From the NCBI GenBank assembly GCA_025456065.1, contig JALOLH010000002.1:40734-104733 (forward strand): a stretch of 64,000 nucleotides of DNA, given 5' to 3'. Positions 42,756 through 50,686 of the stretch are shown here, in pieces. The position numbers were made by a program, and so were the translations under genes. This DNA comes from Candidatus Nanopelagicales bacterium. GTDB taxonomy: Bacteria; Actinomycetota; Actinomycetes; S36-B12; CAIYMF01. A model generated the notes under the pieces. The model did no database searches, had not been told where the DNA came from, and saw only the letters and a list, made by a program, of their open reading frames with translations. Position 1 is the first letter of the stretch. Each line of letters starts with the position of its first letter.

Positions 42756-45001
42756 GCCGTCAGCTCCTCGTTGCGGATCTCGACGTGCTGGAGCTCGCCG
42801 CGGTGCGTGAAGCGGAACGCCACCCGCCGCCAGTGCGCCGGCAGCCTGGGGTCCACCGTCCAGCCCTCCTCGCTGACCGAGAGGCCCGCGAAGCCCAGCA
42901 CCACCGCCTGCCAGGTGCCCCCGCAGGACGCGCCGTGGATGCCGTCGGCGGCGTTGCCGCGGGGGTCCTTCAGGCCGGCCTGCGCGCCCAGCATGAAGTG
43001 CTGGTAGGCGTCCTCGGGGAGTCCGGCCCGGGCGGCGATGATCGCGGACATGGCGGGACCCAGCGACGAGCCGTACCGGTGGTCGGTCCGGGGCGTGTAG
43101 TAGTCGTAGTTGCGCCGCAGGGCCTCGCGGTCGAACTCGGAGCGGAGCAGGAACAGCAGCATCAGCACGTCGGGCTGCTTGAGCACCTGCGTCCGGTTCG
43201 TCGCCTCGATCCCCAGGATCGCCTGGACCGACCTGGTCCGCGGCTCCATGGCGGCCAGGTCGACGTCGGTGCGGTCGAAGTACCCCTCGAACTGCTCGAT
43301 CAGGCCATCCTCGCCGTGGTCCACGGCCATGCGGCCGGCGATGTCCGACCACTGCGCGAGGGTCTCGTCGGTGATGCCCAGCGCACGGCGCAGCGCACTG
43401 GCTCGCTCCGGCCTGCTGGCGCGGAGCTCCTCGAACAGCGCCACGGCGAGGGTCAGGTGCCAGCGCGCGAAGGCGTTCGTGTAGGCGTTGTCGTCGACGT
43501 GCTCGTGGTACTCGTCGGGCCCGACCACGTCGCGCATGTGGTACCTGCCGTCGGCCTCGAGCGTCGGGCGCGACGCCCAGAACTGCGCGGTCTCCAGGAT
43601 GATGTCCGCGCCATGGCCGTAGTACCAGTCGTCGTCACCGGTGACCTGCCAGTACTGGTGCGCCGCGTAGGCGATGTCCGCGCTGATGTGCAGCTCGATG
43701 TCGCCGGTCCAGATCCGGACCAGCTCGACCCCGTCGGGTCCGAGCAGCCAGGCCGGGCAGACCTCCTCCCCGGTGTCCGCGGACTCCCAGGGGTACTGCG
43801 CGCCCGCGCAGCCGTTGCCCGCCGCCTTGGTCCGCGCACCCGCGAGGTTGTGCCAGCGGTAGTCGAGGAGGTTCCGGGCGATGTCGGGCATGGTGTAGGT
43901 GAAGAACGGCAGCATGAAGATCTCGGTGTCCCAGAACACGTGCCCGCGGTAGCCGAACCCCGAGAGGGTCTTGGCCCCGATGTTCACCCGGTCGTCGTGC
44001 GCCGGCGCGGCGATGATCAGGTGGTAGAGGCCGAAGCGCACGGCGAGCTGGGCGTCGTCGTCGCCCTCGATCTCCACGTCGCACGCCGCCCATCGCCGCG
44101 CCCAGGCGGCCCGGCTGGCGGCCAGGACGTCCTCGTAGGTCGGGGCCTCGCGGGCCCGGCGCAGGGCAGCGGCGGCGACGTCGGCCTCGCCGTCGCGGGA
44201 GGTCTGGTACGCGCCGACCTTGGCGAGCGTGGCCGGGGCCGCAGGGCCTGCCGCGAAGTCGTGGACGAGGGCGGGCGCGCCCGGCAGCTCCCAGTGCGCC
44301 TGCCCGGTGACGTCGCCCCGGGCATGGTGGCGCAGCGCCACGGCGACCTCGTAGTGCTGGGCCATGGTCCGCACGTGCAGCCCGATGGTGTCCGGCCGCC
44401 CGGCGGGACCATCGACGAGGGTGGCGACCGGACTGGCGTGCTGCACCCAGGTGGTCCCGTCGCCCCTGCTCGGGGCGTAGGAGTGCAGGGGGGAGCTGAT
44501 CCGGACCGGAGCGGCGCGCTCGGGCGTGACCTCGACGCGCAGGGCGACCAGGTGCTCGTCGGCCAGTGAGGCGAACCGCTCGAAGCGCAGGATGGAGGTC
44601 AGCCCCCGCGGCGACCTCCACACCACCTCGCGCGTCAGGGTCCCGTCGCGCAGGTCCAGCTCGCGCAGGAACGAGACGATCTCGCCCCGGCTGGTGTCGA
44701 ACACCTCGCCGGCGATCGTGATCGCCAGGCTGGTCCAGTCCGGGAGGTTCGCCAGCTCCGTGACGAACAGCGGCACCGGGTCGAAGACCCCGTGGGCGAA
44801 CGTGGTGCGCCACTGGTCCTCGCCCGACTCCTCCGGGGTGCCGCGCGTGCACAGGTAGCCGTTGCCGACCGTGTACACGGTCTCCGCGTGGTGGTCCGGC
44901 CCGGGGGCGTGGACGCGCTCGCTGACCGTCCACACCGGGACCCCTGCAGGATCGGACCGCACAGGGCCAGTCTGGCGGCGAGCCGCGGCGTCGGTGGCCA
45001 T
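42752..45001 (-). CDS. GH65 disaccharide phosphorylase
   Basis: A 749-residue inverting phosphorylase that would split a glucose disaccharide with phosphate into glucose and beta-glucose 1-phosphate. ETVYTVGNGYLCTRGTPEES opens the beta-sandwich domain. The (alpha/alpha)6 barrel carries NIGAKTLSGFGYRGHVFWDT followed by EIFMLPFF. The acid catalyst is E497 in DVVGPDEYHEHVDDNAYTN. Other GH65 enzymes act on maltose, trehalose, kojibiose or nigerose, and the sequence alone does not decide. The ATG at 45001 lacks a ribosome site; an in-frame GTG at 44962 lies 6 bp after a CAGACT hexamer and could be a leaderless start giving 736 residues. It is first in a cluster with beta-PGM and an importer. Confidence 0.87.
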   Translation of the reverse strand: MATDAAARRQTGPVRSDPAGVPVWTVSERVHAPGPDHHAETVYTVGNGYLCTRGTPEESGEDQWRTTFAHGVFDPVPLFVTELANLPDWTSLAITIAGEVFDTSRGEIVSFLRELDLRDGTLTREVVWRSPRGLTSILRFERFASLADEHLVALRVEVTPERAAPVRISSPLHSYAPSRGDGTTWVQHASPVATLVDGPAGRPDTIGLHVRTMAQHYEVAVALRHHARGDVTGQAHWELPGAPALVHDFAAGPAAPATLAKVGAYQTSRDGEADVAAAALRRAREAPTYEDVLAASRAAWARRWAACDVEIEGDDDAQLAVRFGLYHLIIAAPAHDDRVNIGAKTLSGFGYRGHVFWDTEIFMLPFFTYTMPDIARNLLDYRWHNLAGARTKAAGNGCAGAQYPWESADTGEEVCPAWLLGPDGVELVRIWTGDIELHISADIAYAAHQYWQVTGDDDWYYGHGADIILETAQFWASRPTLEADGRYHMRDVVGPDEYHEHVDDNAYTNAFARWHLTLAVALFEELRASRPERASALRRALGITDETLAQWSDIAGRMAVDHGEDGLIEQFEGYFDRTDVDLAAMEPRTRSVQAILGIEATNRTQVLKQPDVLMLLFLLRSEFDREALRRNYDYYTPRTDHRYGSSLGPAMSAIIAARAGLPEDAYQHFMLGAQAGLKDPRGNAADGIHGASCGGTWQAVVLGFAGLSVSEEGWTVDPRLPAHWRRVAFRFTHRGELQHVEIRNEELTA

Positions 45002-45179
45002 GGGCCGGCTCTGCCCTGCGGGAGCGGTTCCAGACGCGGCGACGGCCCGGACTCGGCAGGACGGGTGCGCTCGCGCGGCGGCCCGCCGTGGCGCCCGGCG
45101 GAGCCCGCACGAGGCGCGAACGCGCGGCCGTGGGTGCGGGGCTGCGGCGCACCCCTGTACCCCGGATCGGTGCCCCTCG

Positions 45180-45192
45180 TAGCGTCGCCGGC
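45180..45192 (+). promoter_or_regulatory. Leaderless -10 element of the SMP-30-like gene
   Basis: TAGCGT (45180-45185), then 7 bp, then the ATG at 45193. The 190-bp divergent gap (45002-45192) shows no other clear element. Confidence 0.5.
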
Positions 45193-46179
45193 ATGCGTAC
45201 TGGCATCCGAACCGCCCTCAGCCTCCTCGTCGCGGCCCTCGTGGCCGCGACCCTGGTCGCCCCCTCGGCCGCCCATGGGTCCCCAGGCGGGGGGCACGGG
45301 CACCCGGGCGGTGGCCACGGCCACCAGCTCGGCTGGGGCCGGGCCTACCCCGACGTGATCCCGCTGCCGGACGGCTGGCGGCCGGAGGGCATCGCCACCG
45401 GCCGGGGCTCGACGGTCTACGCGGGATCCCTCGGGACCGGTGCGGTCTGGAAGGGCGACCTGCGGACCGGGGCCGGCCGCGTCCTGGTCCCCCCGAGGGA
45501 CGGCAGGGTCGCGGTGGGGCTCAAGCACGCGCGCGGCGTCCTGTTCGTGGCCGGCGGGCCGACCGGGCAGGCGTACCTCTACGACGCGCGCTCCGGCGCG
45601 GAGCTGCGGGTCCTGCAGCTGGCGCCCGCCGGGTCGTCGTTCGTCAACGACGTGACCGTCACGCCCTGGGCGGCCTGGTTCACCGACTCGGCCCGTCCGG
45701 TGCTCTACCGCGTCCCCCTGCGGCACGGCCGGGTGGCTGGGCCCGCGAAGGAGATCCGGCTGCGGGGTGACTGGAGGCAGGTCCCCGATGCGTTCAACGC
45801 CAACGGCATCGCCGCCACCCCGGACGGGCGCACGCTGCTGGTGGTCAACAGCACGGTCGGCGCGCTGTACCGGGTGCACCCGTGGTCGGGCGTCGCGCGC
45901 GAGGTGCGCACGAGCCAGGAGCTGACCGCCGGGGACGGCATCCTCCTGCGCGGACGCACGCTCGTCGTGGTGCGCAACGCGGTGAACGAGGTCGTGCTCC
46001 TGCGCCTGTCCCGGGGGTTGCGCTCGGCCGTCCTCGAGCGACGCATCACGGATCCCGACTTCGACGTGCCCACGACGGTCGCCGCCCTCGGCAAGCGTCT
46101 CTACGTCGTCAACGCGCGGTTCAGCACCCCGCCCGGCCCGGACGTCACCTACAGCATCGTCAAGGTGGACGGCCGCTGA
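45193..46179 (+). CDS. Secreted SMP-30/gluconolactonase-like beta-propeller with His-rich N-terminus
   Basis: A 328-residue exported protein. A signal peptide (RTALSLLVAALVAATLVAPS, then AAH) leads to a mature N-terminus with a duplicated GGGHGH motif (HGSPGGGHGHPGGGHGHQ). The rest is a propeller of the SMP-30-like type: LPDGWRPEGIATGRGSTVYA, SSFVNDVTVTPWAAWFTDSA, DAFNANGIAATPDGRTLLVV and NEVVLLRLSRGL. Relatives are often annotated as superoxide dismutase or lactonase without proof. The glycine/histidine tract may bind a transition metal, which is an inference. The start follows a leaderless promoter. Confidence 0.65.
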   Translation: MRTGIRTALSLLVAALVAATLVAPSAAHGSPGGGHGHPGGGHGHQLGWGRAYPDVIPLPDGWRPEGIATGRGSTVYAGSLGTGAVWKGDLRTGAGRVLVPPRDGRVAVGLKHARGVLFVAGGPTGQAYLYDARSGAELRVLQLAPAGSSFVNDVTVTPWAAWFTDSARPVLYRVPLRHGRVAGPAKEIRLRGDWRQVPDAFNANGIAATPDGRTLLVVNSTVGALYRVHPWSGVAREVRTSQELTAGDGILLRGRTLVVVRNAVNEVVLLRLSRGLRSAVLERRITDPDFDVPTTVAALGKRLYVVNARFSTPPGPDVTYSIVKVDGR

Positions 46180-46203
46180 ACGCACCAGCAAGGAGGCGCA
46201 GGC

Positions 46204-46767
46204 ATGGGAACGGTCGTGTCGACCCTGTTCGTCTCGCTGGACGGCGTCGCCGAGATCGACCCGGCCTGGCACTTCCCGTACTTCGACGACGCGATGGGCG
46301 ACGCGGTGGACGAGGACTACGCCGACACCTCGGTGCTGGTGCTCGGTCGCGTGACCTACGACAGCTTCGCCGGGGCCTGGCCGGACCGCGAGGCGGCCGG
46401 GGGCGAGGACGCCGCGTTCGCCGCCCAGCTCGGCGACGTGCGCAAGGTCGTCGCCACCCGCGGCCAGCGGCCCCTGGGCTGGCGCAACGTCGAGGGGACC
46501 ACGGACGTGGTCGCGACCGTGGCCGGCCTGCGCGCCGACGAGGCCATCGGCAAGGTCCTCGTCGCCGGCTCGCTGTCGGTCGTCCGCCAGCTGCTGGCCG
46601 CGGGCCAGCTCGACGAGCTCCGGCTGCTGGTGCATCCGGTGCTCGCCGGTGCCGGGCGCCACCTGGTCGACCCGCAGGCACCGCTGCAGCCGCTGCGACT
46701 GGTCAGCTCCGCGGCGTTCCCGACCGGCGTCCTCAGGCTCGTGTACGCACCCGTCGCCCGGCCGTGA
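46204..46767 (+). CDS. RibD C-terminal / dihydrofolate reductase-like protein
   Basis: A 187-residue soluble protein of the RibD_C family, which has the dihydrofolate reductase fold and binds NADPH. STLFVSLDGVAEIDPAWHFP is the usual N-terminus, SVLVLGRVTYDSFAGAWP the mid region, and DEAIGKVLVAGSLSVVRQLL followed by ELRLLVHPVLAGAGRHLV the nucleotide and C-terminal blocks. Members of this actinobacterial group have no established substrate and are unlikely to be true riboflavin or folate enzymes. A strong AGGAGG site precedes the ATG. It lies 24 bp after the preceding gene and may share its transcript. Confidence 0.83.
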   Translation: MGTVVSTLFVSLDGVAEIDPAWHFPYFDDAMGDAVDEDYADTSVLVLGRVTYDSFAGAWPDREAAGGEDAAFAAQLGDVRKVVATRGQRPLGWRNVEGTTDVVATVAGLRADEAIGKVLVAGSLSVVRQLLAAGQLDELRLLVHPVLAGAGRHLVDPQAPLQPLRLVSSAAFPTGVLRLVYAPVARP

Positions 46768-46785
46768 ACCGACGGGATCCGGCGG

Positions 46786-47766
46786 TCAGGCGGCTGCGGC
46801 CAGGACCTGGCCCTCGAGTCGCGCGTAGCTGGTCTCCATGCCGTCGGTCATGCCGGTGCCCAGCACCATGTCGCGGATCTCGGCGCTCGGGTAGGTGATG
46901 AGGATCGCCAGCAGCGTGCCGCCCTCCACCGGGGTCAGCGTCATCTCGTTCGTGGTGCCCGGCCCGTCGACGCCGACCATCTGCTCGGTGGTGACCGTGC
47001 GGTGCGGGGGTGCCGACTCGAGCAGCTCGCCGGTGAACCCGAAGCGCTGCGTGCCGTCGAGCGTCTCCCACTCGTAGCGGTACCGCTGGCCGACCTCCGT
47101 GGCCACCTCGCAGACCGGCATGGTCCAGCCGTCCGGGCCGAGCAGCCATCGCTGGAGCAGCGCCGCGTCGTGGTGGGCGGTCCACACCTGCTCGACGGAG
47201 CCACGGATCACCCGGCTGACCCGCACCTGCGTGTCGCTGAGGACCTGGGCGGTGGTCGGCAGGCCGGCTGCGAAGGTGGCGAGGTCGGCGAGCACGGCGT
47301 CCATCTGGCCCATGGCCTCGCGCATGCCCTGCTCCATGCCCATGGCCAGGAGCTGGTCGAGCTCCTCCACGGAGGAGAACCACGTCGTGGTGCGCACCCG
47401 CGCGCCCGCACCAGCGGCCTCGAAGGTGAAGACCATCCGCATGGAGGGGAGCTCGTCATTGGCCGTGCCGTCGGGGTTCGCGAAGCCGTCGCGGACCTCG
47501 AACGACCGACCGGGGTCGACCGCGAGGAACTCCCAGTAGCCGCGGGAGACCTCGCCCCCGGGACCGGTCATGGCGTACTCGCTGCGCCCCCCGGGGCACA
47601 TGTCGTGCCGCAGGAAGGTCGCGGGGTGCGTCGGCGGCCCCCAGAACCGCTCGAGCTGCCGCGGGTCGGCGTAGGCCTGCCACAGCCTCGGCACGGGCAC
47701 CGGGAACTCGGCGACGACGGTCATGGTGAGGGCCCCGGGATCCTTGGACACGGACGTGATGGGCAT
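46786..47766 (-). CDS. Tandem SRPBCC (AHSA1-like) protein
   Basis: A 326-residue protein with two START/AHSA1-type domains in a row. Domain 1 (about 10-155) has VAEFPVPVPRLWQAYADPRQ followed by LERFWGPPTHPATF; domain 2 (about 175-320) has VSRVIRGSVEQVWTAHHDAA, LLQRWLLGPDGWTM and EWETLDGTQRFGFTGELLES. Each fold makes a deep hydrophobic cavity for a small ligand. The gene directly follows an ArsR regulator (61 bp apart, same strand), a pairing common in actinobacteria in which the regulator controls the SRPBCC gene. Ligand unknown. A GAGGAGC site precedes the ATG. Confidence 0.82.
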   Translation of the reverse strand: MPITSVSKDPGALTMTVVAEFPVPVPRLWQAYADPRQLERFWGPPTHPATFLRHDMCPGGRSEYAMTGPGGEVSRGYWEFLAVDPGRSFEVRDGFANPDGTANDELPSMRMVFTFEAAGAGARVRTTTWFSSVEELDQLLAMGMEQGMREAMGQMDAVLADLATFAAGLPTTAQVLSDTQVRVSRVIRGSVEQVWTAHHDAALLQRWLLGPDGWTMPVCEVATEVGQRYRYEWETLDGTQRFGFTGELLESAPPHRTVTTEQMVGVDGPGTTNEMTLTPVEGGTLLAILITYPSAEIRDMVLGTGMTDGMETSYARLEGQVLAAAA

Positions 47767-47827
47767 GGTTGCTCCTCGGTGCTGCTGGGTCGGGATCGGG
47801 CTTCGTGCCTGGTCGGCGGGACGCCGA

Positions 47828-48193
47828 TCAGGTGGAGGTCGGGGGCGGATCCTCGGCGAGCAGGGCATCGAGGCGGGCCACGCGGTCCCGCCACAGAGCC
47901 TCGAACTGGTCGAGCAGGACCTGCGCTCGCACGATCGCCTCCGGGTTGCCGCGGACGAGGCGCTCGCGGCCGTGCGGCAGCTTGGTCACCAGACCAGCCC
48001 CCTCCAGGACCGCGACGTGCTTCTGCACCGCCGCGAACGACATGGCGTAGCTGCGGGCCAGCGCCGACACCGAGACCTCGCCGACGAGCGTACGGCGGAC
48101 GATGTCGCGGCGCGTCCGATCGGCGAGGGCCCGGAAGATCCGGTCCACCTCGTCGTCGGTGAGCTGGCCCTGGGGTGCTCGTTGTACAACCAT
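47828..48193 (-). CDS. ArsR-family winged-helix regulator
   Basis: A 121-residue ArsR/SmtB-type repressor: IFRALADRTRRDIVRRTLVG, EVSVSALARSYAMSFAAVQK followed by HVAVLEGAGLVTKLPHGRER, then a dimerisation helix. None of the cysteine metal sites of classic ArsR or CadC proteins is present, so it belongs to the non-metal group paired with SRPBCC proteins. The ATG at 48193 was chosen because it lies 8 bp after a TAACGT -10 and sits inside a perfect operator-like dyad. A longer upstream frame lacks family similarity. Confidence 0.85.
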   Translation of the reverse strand: MVVQRAPQGQLTDDEVDRIFRALADRTRRDIVRRTLVGEVSVSALARSYAMSFAAVQKHVAVLEGAGLVTKLPHGRERLVRGNPEAIVRAQVLLDQFEALWRDRVARLDALLAEDPPPTST

Positions 48194-48203
48194 CGGGTTG
48201 TAC
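48184..48203. promoter_or_regulatory. Operator-like dyad at the arsR start codon
   Basis: GTACAAC-N6-GTTGTAC is a perfect inverted repeat spanning the start codon of the ArsR gene and touching the end of its TAACGT -10 (minus strand). A second, nested palindrome GTTGTACAAC lies at 48181-48190. This placement suits autorepression of the regulator and its SRPBCC partner. Confidence 0.6.
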
Positions 48204-48249
48204 GTTAGTCGAGGATGCACGCAGGCGCAAGGCCCGGCGCGACCGCGGG

Positions 48250-48543
48250 TCAGTCGAGCAGCATCGCCAGCCACGGGGCGACGGAGATCCCACCGGTGAT
48301 CAGGTAGACCCAGAACGCGGGGCGCTGGTGCGCGGGGTGGGCGGTCCTGCGGACCACGAGCGCCAGGGGCAGCAGGGCGATCCAGGCGATCGTCGGGAAG
48401 AGCAGCAGGAGCAGGAAGGGCGGCACGTACTGCACGACGAGGGTGATGACGCCGGGCCGTGGTTCCTCGACCCCGGCCTCGACCGGCCAGTCGTAGCGCC
48501 CCGGCTGGCCGTCGCTCCCGGGGCCCCGCTCCGCTTCGCCCAT
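48250..48543 (-). CDS. Small membrane protein of unknown function
   Basis: A 97-residue protein. The first ~30 residues are polar (MGEAERGPGSDGQPG), followed by two or three hydrophobic segments (VPPFLLLLLFPTIAWIALLP, FWVYLITGGISVAPWLAMLL) separated by an Arg/His-rich loop. I do not recognise the family. The start is well supported: a TAGCCT hexamer lies exactly 7 bp upstream of the ATG. Confidence 0.6.
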   Translation of the reverse strand: MGEAERGPGSDGQPGRYDWPVEAGVEEPRPGVITLVVQYVPPFLLLLLFPTIAWIALLPLALVVRRTAHPAHQRPAFWVYLITGGISVAPWLAMLLD

Positions 48544-48556
48544 GATGGGCAGGCTA
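48544..48556 (-). promoter_or_regulatory. Leaderless -10 element of the small membrane protein gene
   Basis: On the minus strand TAGCCT (48556-48551) is followed by 7 bp and ATG. The rest of the 48544-48745 divergent gap shows only the GGGAGG ribosome site of the next gene. Confidence 0.5.
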
Positions 48557-48745
48557 GTGCGACCTGGCGTCGGGCGGGGAGCTTCGGCCGGCCGTCGACG
48601 GGCAGCGGCGCCGTGTCCGGCGGCCTCGGCAGGCGCGGGTGCGGTAGGTCGTCGCCCCGGCCTGCCTCGGCCGACCTCCTGGTGGGACGCTGGGGGTGAT
48701 CGCTGCACCGCTCGCGGCGGTCGGGGGCCGGGCCGGGAGGTCTCG

Positions 48746-50056
48746 ATGATGCGGCGAGAGGCGCTTCGCGAGTACATCGGCGGGGCGCTCTGGGTGCTGC
48801 CGTTCACCGCTGGGGTCCTGGCCCTGGTCGTCGCCGGCGTCCTCGCCACCGTGGATCCGCCGGACGGCTCGGTGCTGGCCGGCCTGGAGTTCCAGGGGTC
48901 CGCCGACGACGCCCGGGCGATGCTCCTGGCGATCGCGGGCACCGTCGTGACGGTCATCGCGCTGGTGCTCGGCCTGTCGGTGGTCGCCCTGCAGCTCACC
49001 TCGACGCAGTACTCGCCACGGCTGCTGCGCGACTTCCTGCGCGACCGGCCCAACCAGCTGGCCCTGAGCGTGTTCCTGGCGACCTTCGCCTACTGCGCGG
49101 CGCTGCTGCACTCCGTCGGCGTCGGTCCCGATCCGGAGGACTACCCACGGTTCGCCGTGAGCGTGGGCCTCGTGCTGCTCTTCGCCAGCATGGCGATGGT
49201 GGTCTACTTCGCCGACCACCTGTCCCACTCGCTGCAGGTCGAGGCGATCATGCGCAGGGTCGAGCGCGAGGCCCTCCAGGTGATCCGGCACATGCCCACC
49301 GACGTCGACCTGGACCCCCCGAGCCCCCCGGCCTGGGCGGTGGAGATCCCGGCGCAGCACTCCGGCTACGTCCAGACGACCCACCCCGAGCTCCTGCTGC
49401 CGCTGGCGATCCGGCACCGGATCGGCATCGCCCTGACGACCGGGGTGGGCCAGCACCTGGCGACCGGCAGCCCGCTGGCGCTGATCTGGACCCCGTCCCC
49501 GCAGGACCCCGTGCCGGACCTCACGGAGGTCACCCGCGCCCTGGCCCACCATGTCGGCATCGGGTTCGAGCGCACCCGGCAGCAGGACTCCGCGTTCGGG
49601 ATCCGCCAGCTGGTCGACGTCGCCGTGAAGGCGCTGTCGCCCGCCGTCAACGACCCCTACACCGCCGTGCAGGCGATCCACCACATGACCGTCATCTTCG
49701 GCGAGATGGCCCGGATCCCGATGGGACCGCGCGTGGCCCGCGAACCGGACGGGCCCGCGGTGGTCGTGGTCCCGAGCCGGGTGTTCGGGCAGTACCTGGC
49801 CAAGATGTGCGGCCTGGTTCGCCGCTACGGCAGCGCCGAGCCCAACGCCATGACCGCGCTGTTGCGCCTCATGGACCACTGCGCCCGGATCGCGCGCGCC
49901 GACGCTGCCCGGCTCGACGCGATCAGCGAGCAGGCGCGGCTCGTGGCCGAGGACGGGGTCCGTGCGATCGCCCAGCCCGCCGACGCCGCGCAGGTCGTCG
50001 AGGAGGAGGCGGCGCTGCAGCGGGTCATCGCCGCGTACCGCGTGCGGCTGCGCTGA
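48746..50056 (+). CDS. DUF2254 predicted membrane protein
   Basis: A 436-residue protein of the DUF2254 family, which has four N-terminal transmembrane helices (VLPFTAGVLALVVAGVLATV, AMLLAIAGTVVTVIALVLGL, SVFLATFAYCAALL, FAVSVGLVLLFASMAMVVYF). A large cytosolic domain follows. Family marks are VALQLTSTQYSPRLLRDFLR after helix 2 and FGIRQLVDVAVKALSPAVND then PYTAVQAIHHM in the soluble part. The function of the family is not established. GGGAGG precedes the ATG at 48746. Confidence 0.85.
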   Translation: MMRREALREYIGGALWVLPFTAGVLALVVAGVLATVDPPDGSVLAGLEFQGSADDARAMLLAIAGTVVTVIALVLGLSVVALQLTSTQYSPRLLRDFLRDRPNQLALSVFLATFAYCAALLHSVGVGPDPEDYPRFAVSVGLVLLFASMAMVVYFADHLSHSLQVEAIMRRVEREALQVIRHMPTDVDLDPPSPPAWAVEIPAQHSGYVQTTHPELLLPLAIRHRIGIALTTGVGQHLATGSPLALIWTPSPQDPVPDLTEVTRALAHHVGIGFERTRQQDSAFGIRQLVDVAVKALSPAVNDPYTAVQAIHHMTVIFGEMARIPMGPRVAREPDGPAVVVVPSRVFGQYLAKMCGLVRRYGSAEPNAMTALLRLMDHCARIARADAARLDAISEQARLVAEDGVRAIAQPADAAQVVEEEAALQRVIAAYRVRLR

Positions 50057-50058
50057 GC

Positions 50059-50109
50059 TCGCCCCGTTCGCCGCGGTCGCGCCGCGTTCGCCCCGTTCGC
50101 CGCGGTCGC
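50059..50109 (+). repeat. Short direct repeat, two 22-bp copies
   Basis: The 22-bp unit TCGCCCCGTTCGCCGCGG + TCGC occurs at 50059-50080 and again at 50088-50109, a 29-bp period, with a further partial copy (GCGGTCGCG) after it. It lies between the stop of the DUF2254 gene and the stop of the DUF1622 gene. It is probably slippage-derived and may form structured mRNA ends. Confidence 0.6.
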
Positions 50110-50127
50110 CGCGGTCGCGTCGCGCGA

Positions 50128-50550
50128 TCAGGCCGTGCCGGCCGCATCGGGCTTGGCCCGCTCCGCGGCCTGCGCCGCCACTGCTTCGCGCTGCACCGCC
50201 AGCTGGGCGCGGCGCCACGGCAGCACGCCCTCGGTCTCGGCGCCGAGGGAGAGGCTCAGCACGACCCGGATCACCACCAGCAGGCCGAGGGCGGCCGTGC
50301 TCTCCAACGTGCGGTCCACCACGATGGTGTCGATGATGTCGGCGGCGACCAGCACCTCCAGGCCCAGCAGGAGCGGCCGGGCGAAGCCGGCGCGGGCCAG
50401 CTCGTAGAACGAGATGCGGGAGGTCGCCTGGCGCGCCGCCGAGCCGATCCCGATGGCACCGCCCACCGTGATGATGAAGATGCCCACGACCTCGAACGCC
50501 AGGGCGATCGCCTCGACGACCTCGGTGAACTCCACGTGGGGAAGCTCCAC
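50128..50550 (-). CDS. DUF1622 family membrane protein
   Basis: A 140-residue membrane protein. VEAIALAFEVVGIFIITVGG then AIGIGSAARQATSR, YELARAGFARPLLLGLEVLV followed by AADIIDTIVVDRTLESTAAL, and GLLVVIRVVLSLSLGAETEG follow the DUF1622 pattern of about three helices. The function is unknown. The GTG at 50550 was chosen because it gives the usual length and is 6 bp after a TATCCT hexamer; a longer upstream frame adds only low-complexity residues. Confidence 0.8.
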   Translation of the reverse strand: MELPHVEFTEVVEAIALAFEVVGIFIITVGGAIGIGSAARQATSRISFYELARAGFARPLLLGLEVLVAADIIDTIVVDRTLESTAALGLLVVIRVVLSLSLGAETEGVLPWRRAQLAVQREAVAAQAAERAKPDAAGTA

Positions 50551-50562
50551 ACCGGCAGGATA
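50551..50562 (-). promoter_or_regulatory. Leaderless -10 element of the DUF1622 gene
   Basis: On the minus strand TATCCT (50562-50557) is followed by 6 bp and GTG. The hexamer is close to the consensus TATAAT pattern for this GC-rich genome. Confidence 0.55.
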
Positions 50563-50686
50563 GCCAGCCCCGGGTGCCGGAGGTGGCCCGTGAGGCACGG
50601 GCGCGCGTCCCCCGTCAGCCCCGCCACGCCCGTGATCGGCGTGCCGACCTTCGACCACCACGCGTAGGCTGGCCGCGGAGTCGCCC

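Noticed and set aside
50059-50127. GC-rich direct repeats as a possible attachment site or origin element.
   Set aside because: Only two full 22-bp copies, no adjoining integrase or replication gene, and the unit is low-complexity; simple slippage is enough.
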